Origin: Heterohyrax brucei
Taxonomy: Eukaryota > Chordata > Mammalia > Hyracoidea > Procaviidae
DNA length: 64,000 nt
Reading direction: 5' to 3'
NCBI GenBank assembly: GCA_028571685.1
Contig: CM053152.1
Coordinates: forward strand, 21,026,001 to 21,090,000
Part shown: one piece after another, positions 46,971 through 59,059 of the stretch
Layout of the letters: the number at the start of each line of letters is the position of its first letter
Numbering within the stretch: the first letter of the stretch is position 1
Program-made: the position numbers and the translations under genes
The notes under the pieces: model-generated
The model's database searches: none
What the model saw: only the letters and a program-made list of their open reading frames with translations
What the model was told of the DNA's origin: nothing

Positions 46971-47442
46971 TGTCGTTGTGCATATGTAATCAGGTTGTCA
47001 CCAGCGCAGTAACAGTGCAAAAGAAGAAAAAAAGAATTACGAAAAACATATGTAGATCAGGTTATACATTCCATTGACTATAAAGGCAGGATATACTGTT
47101 TTAATTTCATTTTCTTACTACTGTTTTTAATTTCCTATCTAAATTCTCAAATTAAAATTGCTGCATCAGTCTTTAAATAGTGCCGTTCCAGCATGGTCAC
47201 AGAATACGCAGTTCCACAGACTGAATAATGGCTCCTCGTTGAAAAACTACAAAGTGACTTATTAAGGAATATTAAATTTGGTATCCGTAAAGAAAACTTA
47301 GCCTTAGTTCAATGAGAATACATTTAAACTGAATACACTGAATTCTACAAAAAGTGATTCACTTAGAAATCTAGTTGCTACTGAATACTTGCAAAGGGTA
47401 CAAAACTCCTACCGATTTTGTGCCTGGGAAGATTGTTGAAAT
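46971..47442. other. Unclassified intergenic DNA
   Basis: No gene or confident repeat. Confidence 0.4.
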
Positions 47443-47605
47443 GCATTCAGCTGCTGAATGAAAGGTTGGAGATTAGATCCCCCCAGAGGCATGGAAGAAA
47501 GACCTGACTTTCCAAAAGTCAGTCACTGAAAACCCTGTAGACCACAGTTTTATTCTGATGCACATGCAGACGCCATGAGTCAGTTTACTCCGCAGCAACT
47601 GGCGT
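47443..47605 (+). repeat. AfroSINE, long variant part
   Basis: 'agctgctgaatgaaaggttg', 'gaaagacctgactttccaaa', 'cactgaaaaccctgtagacc', 'catgagtcagtttactccgc'. Confidence 0.7.
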
Positions 47606-48934
47606 CAGCAGTATGCTGAAGGTTGAGCACAAAGACAAGACATAGTTGTTTTACAGCATGCAAATTACAACATGTGATGAAATATTGGAAACTAGGATGG
47701 AAAATTAAAGGCGGCCACTGATTCTGTGACCCTCTTCCTTTACAGAGGGGCTCTATGTCTTTTCCCTTTGACATCAGGTGGACCCTTTGACCAACAGAAA
47801 ACAATACAAATGAAGGGTTTCTCAGCACCAGTCTACAGAGATCAATCACTCCTACTCCCTGTCTCATAAATACTTGCTCTAAGATTCCACAGCCACCATG
47901 CTCCAAGAATCCCCAGCCACAAAGAAGCCCTGTTGTATAGACGAATCAACTGACAAGTGCAACCGAAAGGCGGTATAAACTGTCACTCATGTGAGTGATT
48001 CGTGTCTCAAATATCCAGCCTAAATAAACCTCTCCATAGCAAGTAATTTTTTTTAGATCATGGGAAACAGAGATTTGAATGTGAGAAAACTGGAAAAAAG
48101 AAGAAAACAGCCTGGAAAAGGGAAGAAAGGAAAGAGAAACACAGACTAAAAGAAAGCAGGGGAATAAAAGAAGGGAAATATTCTCTCTCAAAGGCTTCCG
48201 TAAGTGTTTTTTATAGTCTTCAGATCTAAATATACTCTGTGATCATTTTTATGAGCAAATTCAGTTATATGTAAGGCACGTTTATATTCCTATGGTGAAA
48301 AATTTTAAACTACTAAAGATTCTGAAATATCTAAGCACATTTTAAGTGTTTTGAAAATTCCTAGAAACACTACAGTTTTCAGTCAAAAAGCAACACTTAA
48401 AATAAGTTTAGGAATGAGTTATAAGCTCCAAAACGGCCTGGTACACTATGTTAGAAAAATAGAAAAATAAAAGTTGTATGTAAGAAAGCAATTCCTATAC
48501 CATAAAATGATATGCAAACAAAATATAATTATAGCTCTAGAAAGCCCTCTTTTTGCCTCCACTCCTGGCTTTGATTACTTTAAAATATGTATATACCATG
48601 TATTACTGAGGGATCAACTCTAGTGTCAATTTATTCATGAATCTATCGTTAAGCTCCATATTAATAAAAACCATCCCTTAAGAAAGTAGAAAACAATCCC
48701 CTAGAATATAAACTCCATGAGGACAGACAAATGTTTTCAGGATCAGGATGTAAATAATTCTCTGTGGCATGTTGCTTCTTACTTATTTCCAGGAAAAGGA
48801 CTACAGCAACTTAATCAAAAGCACGTATGAGGAACTGTCGCAGTACTGCACTGGTATCTTAGCTTTTGACATTTATCTATAGCATCACCAGTGTTGACCA
48901 AAACATTTCTCACAGTTCACTTAAATATCATAAA
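47606..48934. other. Intergenic DNA, no gene seen
   Basis: The minus frame 47580-47906 (108 residues) lacks recognisable motifs. A purine-rich tract lies at 48080-48185. Confidence 0.4.
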
Positions 48935-49132
48935 AACCTGTTGGCACTGAGCTGACTCTAACTCATAGCAACCCTTAGGACATGGCAGAACTGCCCCATA
49001 GGTTTTTTTTTTCTAATGTTGTCAGTATTTACGGAGGCAGACTGCCACATTTTTCTCCCAAGGAGCACCTGGTGAGCTCAAATCTCTAATCTTTTGGCCA
49101 GTCACCGAGTACTTAACCACTATCATCAGGGT
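48935..49132 (-). repeat. AfroSINE, long variant
   Basis: 'gcactgagctgactctaact', 'agcaacccttaggacatggc', a T-run, 'aaggagcacctggtgagctc', 'gagtacttaaccactatcat'. Confidence 0.75.
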
Positions 49133-49359
49133 TCATTTACCTAATGTTATTCAAAAATGGAGAAACTAGAGGACAAAATTACCAACTTCTAGAAAGAAGT
49201 GCCCTTTTAATTATAAAATATTTAAATGAGAGCAAAGATACATCCATTAAAGACTAAATAGAGTTTGCATTTTGTTATTACTCTTGTGTCAAAGCATGAA
49301 TGACTTCTTTCATCAATATTTTACATCTTGTATTCTTCTGGACAATCAATAGGTAGAAT

Positions 49360-49580
49360 TGATGTATTTGCATTATGGTGTTGCTGAAGAATACAGAAGG
49401 TATCATGAACTTCAAGAAAAATGAGCAAATCTATCTTGGAGGAAGCACAACCAGAACATTCCTTAGAAGCGAGGATGCCAAGACTTCATCGTGCTGACTT
49501 TGGGCATGCTATCAGGAGGGAATAATCCCCGGAGGACATCATGCTTGGCAAAGAAGAAAATCAGCAAAAAGAGGAATACC
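49360..49580 (+). mobile_element. RTE (BovB-like) 3' fragment
   Basis: Matches the C-terminal ORF2 region at 58270-58490: 'tgcattatggtgttgctgaa', 'gcatgctatcaggaggga', 'aaaatcagcaaaaagagga'. Translates to LRRGCQDF-type relics with stops. Confidence 0.65.
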
Positions 49581-49639
49581 CTCAATGTGTTCTGAATATA
49601 TATGAATACGGCAACACCAGGATGGCTTGCTTTCCTTTA

Positions 49640-51004
49640 TTCAACAATATCAATGTACTAATAGCTTGAAGAACTTAGAACAGCTTTTAGCGTAAGTGTC
49701 CATAACCTCGGGACTTGTCCCATTAGGACCATTCTCACCTGGTGCATATTTTCTTTAAAAAGTTCTAAAAGGACATTATTTTCATGTTTACCACATCTTC
49801 AAATGAATTAGACATTCTGAAATCATGACCAATGAGTCTCTGGTTTAAAATATAGTTAATGAATTCTAAAATTTGGGTTTACATAAGCTTAGCTAAAAGA
49901 ATCATTCTTCTTACGATGCTTAGAGATTGTGAAGACAAAAATACATGCTGCTACTTCTATTCCATAGGGGAAACATTAAATAAAATAAATTTACTGTTTT
50001 ACCTGTTTACTTGATTTATCACTTTGTTTTGTCATTCTCCTAAAAGTGAGTGTGAGGTTTTTTTGTTTTGTTTGTGGTAACAGCTTCATGAGCATATGAT
50101 TCAGGTACACATGTTTTCCTGAAAGTGAATATAAAGTTTTACAATTACTACTTAAGCATACTATGGAAACACTGTTTCCACTAACAAGATGAATGTAATT
50201 AAGTCCATTTAAAAAAATAATTAAAATGCAAGTACTAAGAATTTTCAGAAACCAGACAAGATGAACAAATAGCTAAATATTAAGGGCAGTGCTGATTAAA
50301 CAACAGAATTGTAGGGGTACAAGAAATGTAGTACATAGCATCTATATATACTAACAAGGAAGAGTTCCCAATTGATGGCAATGTTTACCTTTGAGGAAAA
50401 GAAAAAAGAATTAAGAGAAGAAAGATGATTAAAAATGAAGACTTTTTTACTCAGTATACTTTTGTAAAAAATAAATTTTTAGAAGAAGAATATGAATTGT
50501 AGAAATCTTTAAAATAGATACTGCACATGAATGTTTCCTTCTGGATCAAGAACTTCAGCAACAAGAACTGACTAGATAAACTGCATAAAGCCTACATATA
50601 AATGTATGTATTGCGTTAAGTATAGCTATTTGTTAAAGTCTAGTCAACATAAAGGTTCTACAAACCTGAGTTATCTGGAAAAGATCTGTAAACACAATAC
50701 TGAGTTTATACTGCCATTTATGGCTTAGAGACTACAAGAAAATATCTATTAAAATTTACACCAACTTAAATCTGCACATTTTTCTGCACCACCATTGTTG
50801 CATATGAGAAACACTAGGTTAACAGTCTAAGTTGTTTATTTTTTATAATCTTGCGTCAGAAATTTCTTCTTTCTGCAGTTTCACAACATACATAAACTAA
50901 AAATATTCTAAATTTAAAATCACTCTAAGAAATCTGAAACTGTAGAATACCAGGGACCAAAATCTAAAACTGTAGGTATGTTAATTGCCTCCTCTTGTCT
51001 GTAC
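49640..51004. other. AT-rich intergenic DNA, no gene seen
   Basis: No gene or confident repeat. Confidence 0.4.
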
Positions 51005-51130
51005 GGAAATTCTGTGGCATAGTGGTTAAAAATCCTGGTGGCATAGTAGTTAAGTGCTATATCTGACAAGCAAACTGTCATCTGTTTAAATCCACCAGGA
51101 GCTCCTTGGAAACTCCACGGGGCAGTGCCA
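51005..51130 (+). repeat. AfroSINE with duplicated head
   Basis: The head occurs twice ('aaattctgtggcatagtggt', then 'aaatcctggtggcatagtag'), followed by 'tctgacaagcaaactgtcat' and 'ccaccaggagctccttggaa'. The tail is missing. Confidence 0.75.
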
Positions 51131-51399
51131 CTCCATTCACACTTAAAGATAATTGGATACATGTCTCCATCTCCTGTCTTCAAGAATAACTGTGCATACC
51201 GGTGCTCTGGGGCTGGGGCAGGGGGAGGGGAAGGACATAAATTAATAAATAAAGACTGTACTCAGAAAGAAACTGATACACAAGCAAAACAAGCAGGTAA
51301 ACAGTACCCAAACAAAACAAGATGAGTTGACAGCAAGATGCTGTAGGGTACAATGAGGACAACAATGAAGTCATAAATAGCTAAAAGATCACATAGTAA

Positions 51400-51615
51400 A
51401 AAGAGTGTAAGTCTTACAGTCAAACAGTCCTGGATACGAATCCAGGCTCTGCCTGGAACTAGCTGGGTGATTGTCGCCTGTAAAACAAAAAGAACGCCTC
51501 TTCTGCATACTTGCTGAGGTGTTCAGAATCAATAGGGGCCAATAACCTGACACCATGCCTGATATGCAGCAGGCATTATATATAGGTTTGCCATCATTAT
51601 TTGTATTATTATGGC
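51400..51615 (+). repeat. MIR SINE
   Basis: 'tcctggatacgaatccaggc', 'tctgcctggaactagctggg', then 'ctgatatgcagcaggcatta' and a tail 'tttgtattattatgg' follow MIR order. Confidence 0.65.
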
Positions 51616-51667
51616 TAAAATGGAGTAAAGGAGGTAAAAAGCACAGCATGAAAATGTAGCAATCAAG

Positions 51668-51903
51668 AAGTCAGGAACCTTGGTTTCTAATCACACAGTT
51701 GAATGCGTTTGCATAGTTAAAAAACACAGGTAAGCACCTTTCTGGTATTCTCTGCTTTTGCCTGGATTTGTCTGCAACCACATACCTGTTCCACATTTTC
51801 TTCTGAATCCAGCTTGAATGTCTGGCAGTTCCCTGTTGCAGCCACTTTTGAATGATCTTCAGCAAAATTTTACTTGCATATGATATTAATGGTATTATTT
51901 GAT
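51668..51903 (-). mobile_element. RTE (BovB-like) fragment
   Basis: The minus frame 51671-51865 reads MLKIIQKWLQQGTARHSSWI and RIPERCLPVFFNYANAFNCV, the RTE reverse transcriptase palm (FxDYAxAFDxV region). It overlaps the part of RTE at 57380-57590. Catalytic D is N in both places, so inactive. Confidence 0.7.
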
Positions 51904-51904
51904 A

Positions 51905-52233
51905 ATTTTTTATTACGATTAAGTGAATTTATGCAATCCAAGTCAATTTTGCATACCCACCCCTCTATAACCCTACCTGTATTCCCCACCCTATGACAGC
52001 ACACTCTTCCTTTTTTCTCTTTACTACTAGTATCCTTCCAATAAACACCCGTCCCCTCCTCTTCCTTCTGGAAAGAAACCAGTAGGGCAGCCTTCTGTAA
52101 ATGCATAAAACCATGAACTACACACACCACATGCTTACTCTGTGTCCAAGAGTCTAGTCCATTCTTAGTCTGAAGTTTTGACCTCAGGTTTCAGGTCTGG
52201 GGCAGCAGCAAGTCTGGGGGCCATGTTCACAGG
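51905..52233 (-). mobile_element. L1 3' end, older subfamily
   Basis: 'attaagtgaatttatgcaat', 'cccctcctcttccttctgga', 'gcagcagcaagtctgggggc' match 43775-44105. Ends exactly where the LTR begins. Confidence 0.75.
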
Positions 52234-52685
52234 TGTTTTAGCTACTGGTACTGCTCTAACAGAAAATACCATGAGTGGAAGGCTTTATGAAGAGAAATTT
52301 TATTGACACAGTCCAGTGAGCCACAAATCCATGATGAGTTACAAGTCCTTTCAGTAAGAGAAGTTATCACAGTCTAGTTGGCTGAATCCAAATCCAGTGA
52401 GAGCATCTTGGCACAGGAACCTCAGGGCCAAAGGATGTGCTCTGTACTTGGTACTGCTTCTTGCTGGTATGAGGTTCCCAACTCTCTGTGTTCACTTCTG
52501 TCTCATATATCCCACAGCTGGTAGCTTGAGTCCTGCCTTACTAGCACAGCTGCTGCTCATTCTCCGTCATCAATATCACAGAGGCAGGATTCACAACACA
52601 TGGGAGGAATGGCACCATCTTGGGACTCATAGCCAAGTCAAATCAATACACACATTTCTTGGGGGACACAATGCAATCCATGATA
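52234..52685 (-). mobile_element. Solo LTR, MaLR-like
   Basis: Same family and orientation as 5380-5838: 'cagaaaataccatgagtgga', 'ggttcccaactctctgtgtt', 'aggattcacaacacatggga', 'gacacaatgcaatccatgat'. No clear target duplication. Confidence 0.7.
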
Positions 52686-53139
52686 GGGCCATAACTATTT
52701 CTCTTTTGGTTTTTTATAATGTATCCTAGTGGTGATTTTTCTGGGATAGATAATCTTATTCCTATCCTGATCTGCTACCCTTTCTCTATTGTTTAGTCTG
52801 AATCTTAGACTGGATTTTGTTTCCTCAGCTCAATTACAGATTATTAATCTGTCCACTTGAATTTCCACTTCTTCATTAATTTTCAGCCAGTTCAGCTAAA
52901 AATTCCCTGAATATCATCTTGAGGCCTCACCCTTCTCTGGAAAAGGCACTTCAGAATAATCTAAATGTGATAGACCTCTTCTGAGCAGAAGAATCAAATG
53001 TCAGCTTTGACAAACACAGACCAGAAGTATTCTAAAAACAAATGAAGGATCTGGTAAAACTAAGGCTGACATCAGTGTCAAGACAAAAAGACAGGGGGGC
53101 CAAGACAAAACGTACAGAAAACACACATATACACATAAC
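52686..53139. other. Intergenic DNA, no gene seen
   Basis: Nothing recognised. Confidence 0.4.
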
Positions 53140-53640
53140 TTAGCTGCCTTTCTTTTCATTCCTTTGGGGACACTTTGAGGACTAAGATGTGCATGAGGGT
53201 GGGTCAGGCCTGTGTAGTCGGCACCACAGAGAGTATTGAGTCATGGTGACCCTACATAATGCAAAAGCTGGACTATGTGAAGAAGAGCAGGGCATCAGGA
53301 TTGGAGGAAGAGTCACTAATAATGTGGATTACGCAGACGACTCTGTAAACACTTGGGAGTTACAGTTTTAACTAATGTTTGGGAGAGAAGAGTGTCAACT
53401 TAAAAGATCTGTTTAAAAAAAGGGACTATTAAGCTAACAATGCAAACTGAAATTTATTTAGTACACAATTTACAAATCAGGACATTTCTGGCTAGAAAGG
53501 AAACAAAAGAAGAAACATCTTTCAAAGAGTTTTACACTCTATCTAGTAATTATTCACCACCATGTAAACAGAGCCAGAATAGAATTAAAAACTTGGGTCA
53601 TGAGGGATCACATACAACACTGTGATGAATAGCAACAACA

Positions 53641-53800
53641 ACAAAAATCCACTGCTGTTGAATTGATTCCAACTCATAGTGACCCCATAGGTCAGAGTAG
53701 AACTACCCCATAGAGTTTTCATGGAGCACTTGGTGAATTTGAACTGCTGATCTTTTGGTTAGCAGAAGCAGCACTTAAAGACTTTGACACCCAGGTTTCC
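53641..53800 (-). repeat. AfroSINE in tandem unit 1
   Basis: 'gctgttgaattgattccaac', 'gtagaactaccccatagagt', ending 'gacacccaggtttcc'. Confidence 0.8.
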
Positions 53801-54302
53801 ATTGGGCAAATCTGCTGCAAATACCTCTTTTGAGTGGTATAAAGTAAAGATGTTACTTTGAGTACTAAGGTGTGCTTTATGGAAGGTCAAGTCTGTGTTT
53901 TTGTCTCCATAAGGAGGCTTGGATCATAGTGATCCTATGTATAACAGAACCTGGACAATATGAAGAAGAACAGGATGCCAGAATCGGAGAAAGTATCATT
54001 AAAATGTGTATTATGCAAATGAATCTGTAACCACTTCAGCCTTTAGCAATGTTTGAGACAGAGAAGTATCTACCTCAAAGATCTTTAAAAACAAAAGCAA
54101 TACTAAGCTAATAATGTAAATTCATAGAAGTTTACTTAGTACACAACTTGGAAATCAGGCTAAAATTTCTTCCAAAGAGAAAAATCTTTCACAGATTTTT
54201 GCAATGCATCTAATTTACGGTGTGTAAACAGATACAGAATAGAATTAATAATTTTGGGTCATGCAGACTCCCATGCAACACTGTGATGAAGAACCAAAAA
54301 CA

Positions 54303-54453
54303 AAATTCACTGACACTGATTCTGACTTATAGCAACACTATAGGTCAGAATATAACTGCCCCATAGAGTTTCCAAGAACAGCCTGACAGATCTGAACTAC
54401 CAACCTTTTGATAAGCAGACATAGCATTTAACAACCATGCCAGCAGTGCTTCC
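54303..54453 (-). repeat. AfroSINE in tandem unit 2
   Basis: 'actgacactgattctgactt', 'ataactgccccatagagttt', ending 'gccagcagtgcttcc'. Same position in the unit as the SINE at 53641-53800. Confidence 0.8.
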
Positions 54454-54989
54454 ATAGATAAATCCCCTGCAAATTGTCTTCAAAGTGGTATAAAGCTAAG
54501 AGTTCACTTGGAGGACTGAGGTGTGCCTGAGACAGGCTTAAGTCTGTGTGGTTGGCACAGATGGGAAGGGTGTGTCATAGTAATCCTATGTGTAACAGAA
54601 GCTGGACTATATGAAGAACAAGGGTACCATGATTGGAGGAAGAGTCCTTAATTATGTGTGTTATGCAGATGACTCTAACCACGTGTAAGCTTCAGCTTTT
54701 AGTAATGTTTGAAGGAAAAAACTGTTGACTTCAAAAATCTATTAAAGCAAAAGTAATATTAAGCTAATAAAAGAAATTGATTAAAGTTTATTTAGCATAT
54801 AATTTGTGAATCACAGCAGCATTTTTGACTAGAATGTGAAAAAGATGTTCAAAAGAGGAAAGATCTTTCAAAGATTTTACACTCCAACTAGGAACTGTTC
54901 ACCGTCATGTAAATTGAGCCAGAATAGAGTTAATAATTTTTGGTCCTGCTGTTAGTAGCTGGGAGTTAATCAAGGTTGCCTAGACTGCT

Positions 54990-55320
54990 GTCCCAAAATG
55001 GATCAACAGACTTACATTCCTTCACTTGTCTCTGGGGCAGTAAATCAATTATTGCACACCTTTAGGAAGGTAACGATAAGATGAAGAGAAATCTTATGAC
55101 TCCTTGTTTTATCCTGTGATAAGGCTTGACATTTTCTAGATGCAAATCCCTTCGTAATCCAACCATAAAAGCAGCTGGAATTTTAACCCAAGTGGGACAG
55201 TCATGGAGGAATTATTCTCACTGTCTCTCAGATTTCATGCTTGTCTGTTAATAAAGTGTTGCTTGAAACTTTTTCTTGTCTCTGAATTTTAGCTGCAGTG
55301 GCAGGCATAATGAACTTAAT
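54990..55320 (+). mobile_element. Possible ERV LTR
   Basis: AATAAA at 55250-55255 followed by 'gtgttgcttgaaactttttc', 'ttgtctctgaattttagctg', then 'ggcaggca' and 'tttctggtgactgcaacagg', which could be U5 end and primer site. The 5' boundary is uncertain. No gag motif follows. Confidence 0.4.
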
Positions 55321-56107
55321 TTCTGGTGACTGCAACAGGACTTTGGGGACCTTTCTGGTAAGTTTTACCAAGGGCACAGCCTACCTCTCTCTCCACTTTC
55401 TTGCCGCACTTTAAAAAAGTCCTCAGTGAATAGGCAGATGACTGGCAGAGCAATTGAGGAACTCAAACCAGGGCCACTCCCTGGCGAGGTCTGAAGGCCT
55501 GGCTGTTCATGATGCCCCAGTAACTCTGGCCTGGATGGGTGAGGGTATCTACCTACTCCACTCAAAGTCTGAGGATAAGGTCCATAAAATATTCATGGGC
55601 ATGGGTCAGGCATTTAAGAGCCAGTAGGGTGCTTGCTGCTGGAAGGCTCCTGTGACAGGGTAAGAGGGTACATAGAGCAGATAAGGAAAGTGTCCTCTGC
55701 AAGACAAACTCCACACAATGTGAGGAACATATTTGTCCAAGCAACCCCCTCATTCCCTTCAACCTCTGCTTCCCTGATAGGATAGAAGGTGGATTCCTTG
55801 GCCCCCTCTCCTTTCCTCGTTTCTTTGTCAGCTCAGCCCAGGGTGGACGAAACTTGCTTAGAGGAGTCCCCATTGTCCTTCTGGACAGGTGGGACTGGAA
55901 GTGTGGTTTCCAAATGTTCTAAGCAGCACTGCCAAGAACCTTTTTCTTGGAACCCTTCAAATGCTGCTCATTTGCATCCCCATTGTATCACAGATTTAAA
56001 CATGTTCAAGTGCTTTATTCTGGTTGTGCACAGAGAACCCAGGTTCTCATCAGGGCTCAAACTGATGTCTTCGTTATTTCTGTCTGGTAAGAAAGGAGCA
56101 TCTGTTC
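55321..56107. other. Intergenic DNA, possibly ERV interior
   Basis: GC-richer than average. Overlapping short frames on both strands (55562-55873 minus, 55789-56166 plus) have no recognisable domain. Confidence 0.3.
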
Positions 56108-56631
56108 TGTCATGGGATGAATTGTGTCCCCCCCAAAATATGTGTAGCCATGTGGCTTGGACATGATTCCCAGTATCTTGTGACTGTCCTCCATTTTGTG
56201 GTTTCCCTAAACTGTATGTTAAAGGATTAGGGTGGAGCTGTAAATTCCTTCATAGGATTACTTCCCTGCTCTGTTGTAAAGGGAGTTTCCCTGGAGTATG
56301 GCTTGCCACACCCTTAATCCTTTCAGCCTGCAAGATATAAAAGGAAAGAGAAGCAAGCAGAGAATTGGGAACCTCACACCATCAAGAAATCTGCACCGGG
56401 AGAAGAGCGCGTCCTTCAGACCTGAGGTTCCTGTGCCAAGATGTTCCCTGGACAAAGACTGATGCAATACCGGACTTTCCTCCAGAGCCGACAAGGGGAA
56501 AGCCTTTCCCTGGGGCGGACACCCTGAATATGGACTTGTAGCCTACTGGACTGTGTAAGAATAAACCTTCCTCTGTTAAAGCCATCCTTTCTGTGGTATT
56601 TCTGTTAGAGCAGCCCTAGCTGACTAAAACA
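56108..56631 (+). mobile_element. Solo LTR with perfect 5-bp target duplication
   Basis: Begins TGTCATGGGATGAATTGTG and ends GACTAAAACA, flanked by TGTTC on both sides (56103-56107 and 56632-56636). 'gaataaacc' near 56560 is the poly(A) signal. MaLR-like by termini and 5-bp duplication. Confidence 0.85.
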
Positions 56632-57354
56632 TGTTCCAACTAAGAAAGCTTTCTCTGTATCCGTATACTCTGTGATATGGGAAAATAAGGCCTCTGCTCC
56701 TAAGAAAAGCTGAACAGGGTGGATTCTGACTGATTTTAGTATGAGTACCCAGCTGTGACTAAAGTTCAAATGAAATTTTATTATAACATGGCTGTGCCAA
56801 TGTACCAGCTAGACTCTGGAAAAAGATAGCGATTGAATGGATCCATAAAATTATTTTACCATCCTGCAATTAGAGCTCTTATGTCAAAAATTAGGAAAGT
56901 ACTCACTAAGCTCACTTTAATTAAGGTGTGTCTGGTAAAGGGAAGCTGTGTGTGTGTGTGTGTGTGAGTGAGGTCTCCTGTGTGTTTGATAAGATAAATG
57001 CGTTTATAGTGTGGTTTTGTATTTGCCTTTGTAAGATTTTGGAAACATCTTTTTCATTGTTGTACTTATACAAGCTGTTTGTGGGGACCCCAAATTTGTA
57101 ATTTTCTGTGAAACGTGTCTGATCCCTGTGGACTGAGTATTTAATGTCTGTGTAAGACTTTACAAGTTTGGCCTCTAGCCACACAGTGTTGTCTTATTCA
57201 GTGTCTGCTTTTGTAAAACAGTCTTTTCCCATTATGTGTCGTATGTCTTGTCTTTTCCAGTGTATCTAATTTTCAGATATTTCTTGTTCAAATTCTTTTG
57301 GATCACCTTTCTTTGGAATGGAAAAGTGATCTTGCTGAATATGGAAATTATTGA
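56632..57354. other. Intergenic DNA with a (GT)n tract
   Basis: A GT microsatellite at 56949-56968. No gene seen. Confidence 0.5.
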
Positions 57355-58646
57355 AAAATATCATTAACATCACATGCAAGTAAAATTTTGTTCAAGATCA
57401 TTCAAAAGTGACTACAACAGCATATTGGCAAGGAACTGCCAGCAATTCAAGCTGGATTGAGAAGAATACGTGAAACCAGGGATATCGCTGCTAATGTCAG
57501 ATGGATCTTGGCTGAAAGCAGAGAATACAAGAAAGATGTTTAACTATGTTTCATTGACTATGCAAAGACATTTGACTGTATGTATTATAACAAATTGTGG
57601 CTAACATTATGCCAAATGGGAATTCCAGAACACTTAATTGTACTCTTAAGGAATTTGTATATGTATGGATCAAGAGGCACTCATGAGAACAGAACAAAGG
57701 GACACTGCATGGTTTAAAGTCAGGAAAGGTGTGCGTCAGTGTTTTATCCTTTCACTAAACCTTTTCAATCTGCATGCTGAGCAAATAATCTGAGAAGCTA
57801 GATTATACAAAGAATGAGGCACCAGGATTGGAGGACAACTCATTAACAACCTGTGTTACGCAGATGACACTACCTGACTTGCTGGAAGTGAAAAAGATTT
57901 GAAATACTGATGAAGATCAAGGACCACAGCCTTAAGTATGGATTGCACGTCAACATCAAGGACACAAAAATTCTCACATGTGGACCAGTAAGCAATGCCA
58001 TCATAAATGAAGAAAGGATTAAAGTTGTCAAGGATTTCCCTCTACTTGGGTCCACAATCAACACCCATGGAAGCAGCAATCAAGAAGTCAAAAGATGCAT
58101 TCCATTGGGAAAGTCTGCTGCAAAGGATCACTTTGAAGTATTGAGAAGTAATGACCCCACCTTGAAGACTAGAGGGCTCCTGATGTAAGCCATGGTATTC
58201 TCAATTGCATCATATGCATACGAATGCTGGACAATGAACAAAGAAGGCAGAAGAAGAATCCATGCCTTTGAATTGTGGTGTTGGAGAAGAATGTTGAATG
58301 TACCATGGACTGCCAAAAGAACAAACAGATCCGTTCTGCAAGAAGTACAAGCAGAGTGCTCCTTGGAAGCAAAGGTGGCGAGACTGAATCATACATACTT
58401 TGGACATGTTGTCAGGAGGCATCAGTTCCTGGGGTAGGACATTATGAGCTGCAATCTCACCAACTAGAAGGTCAGCGAAAAAGCTGAAGACCCTCAACAA
58501 AATGGACTGACACAGTGACTGCAACAAAATGGGCTTAAGCAAAAAAACAATTGTGGACATGATGCAAGACTGGGTAGTGTTTCATTCTGTTATTCATAGG
58601 GTCATTATGAATCACAACTGACTTGATGGCACCTAACAACAACAAC
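57355..58646 (+). pseudogene. RTE (BovB-like) LINE, 5'-truncated
   Basis: Pieces of one reverse transcriptase in order. First the thumb/palm start ('ttttgttcaagatcattcaa'...), then FIDYAKTFDC-type sequence at 57555-57585 and a YADD-box region at 57853-57870. Then MKIKDHSLKYGLHVNIKDTK and LLGSTINTHGSSNQEVKRCI (57910-58188), LWCWRRMLNVPWTAKRTNRS (58192-58437) and VARLNHTYFGHVVRRHQFL. The conserved end region 'tagggtcattatgaatcaca' leads into 'acctaacaacaacaac'. Endonuclease is missing and several stops and frameshifts are present. Confidence 0.85.
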
Positions 58647-59059
58647 TCTTTTGAGACCAACTTGTTAGTCATGTCAGAGTCTTGCTTGACCTAAATCAAG
58701 ATGATAAAGAAGCCAAATTTCAAGTAGATCTAGACATACTGTCACTAGACTAAAAAAAATAAATAACTTTACAGCCCTTAGTTAAAGCCCCTTAGTTGAA
58801 GGGATAGTTCTGTCTTAAAGAGAAAGTAACAATTCAAGAACAGTAAAAGGGAAATTAATGACTTTTTGCCATCCAGGAAGAAGTAGAAAGCAGGATAGGA
58901 TCAGCCTCCAGTCATAGCTTCAGGGGAACTTTTGAAATATCCTTTATAATTGGGTGGAGACCTTTTAAAGACAAAACACAGATAAGCATTACTTCTTTAC
59001 TTTGATTATCAGAAATTGGGTAAATCCAAATCTCAAAGACTTAGAGTGTTTAAGGAAGT
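58647..59059. other. Intergenic DNA, no gene seen
   Basis: Between the RTE end and the L1 tail. Nothing recognised. Confidence 0.5.

Larger units (their letters stand above)
53140..54945. repeat. Three-copy tandem array of composite RTE+AfroSINE units
   Basis: Three units of about 650-683 bp. Corresponding anchors are 'actaagatgtgc' at 53181, 'actaaggtgtgc' at 53864 and 'actgaggtgtgc' at 54515. Each holds an RTE fragment around the Y-ADD box ('caggattggaggaagagtca', 'gattacgcagacgac'), as in RTE at 57822-57865. Shared filler follows ('attaagctaa', 'cagaatagaattaa', 'aacactgtgatga'). Units 1 and 2 end in a minus-strand AfroSINE; unit 3 stops before it. The copies are well diverged, so the array is old. 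Confidence 0.85.

Noticed and set aside
47580-47906. 108-residue minus-strand frame
   Set aside because: Begins in an AfroSINE tail and has no recognisable motif or exon signals.
55562-56166. Overlapping 103- and 125-residue frames on opposite strands
   Set aside because: No gag, pol or host domain; the plus frame ends in the LTR at 56108. Considered as ERV interior but not supported.
58210-58560. 116-residue minus-strand frame
   Set aside because: Antisense shadow of RTE ORF2 at 58192-58490.
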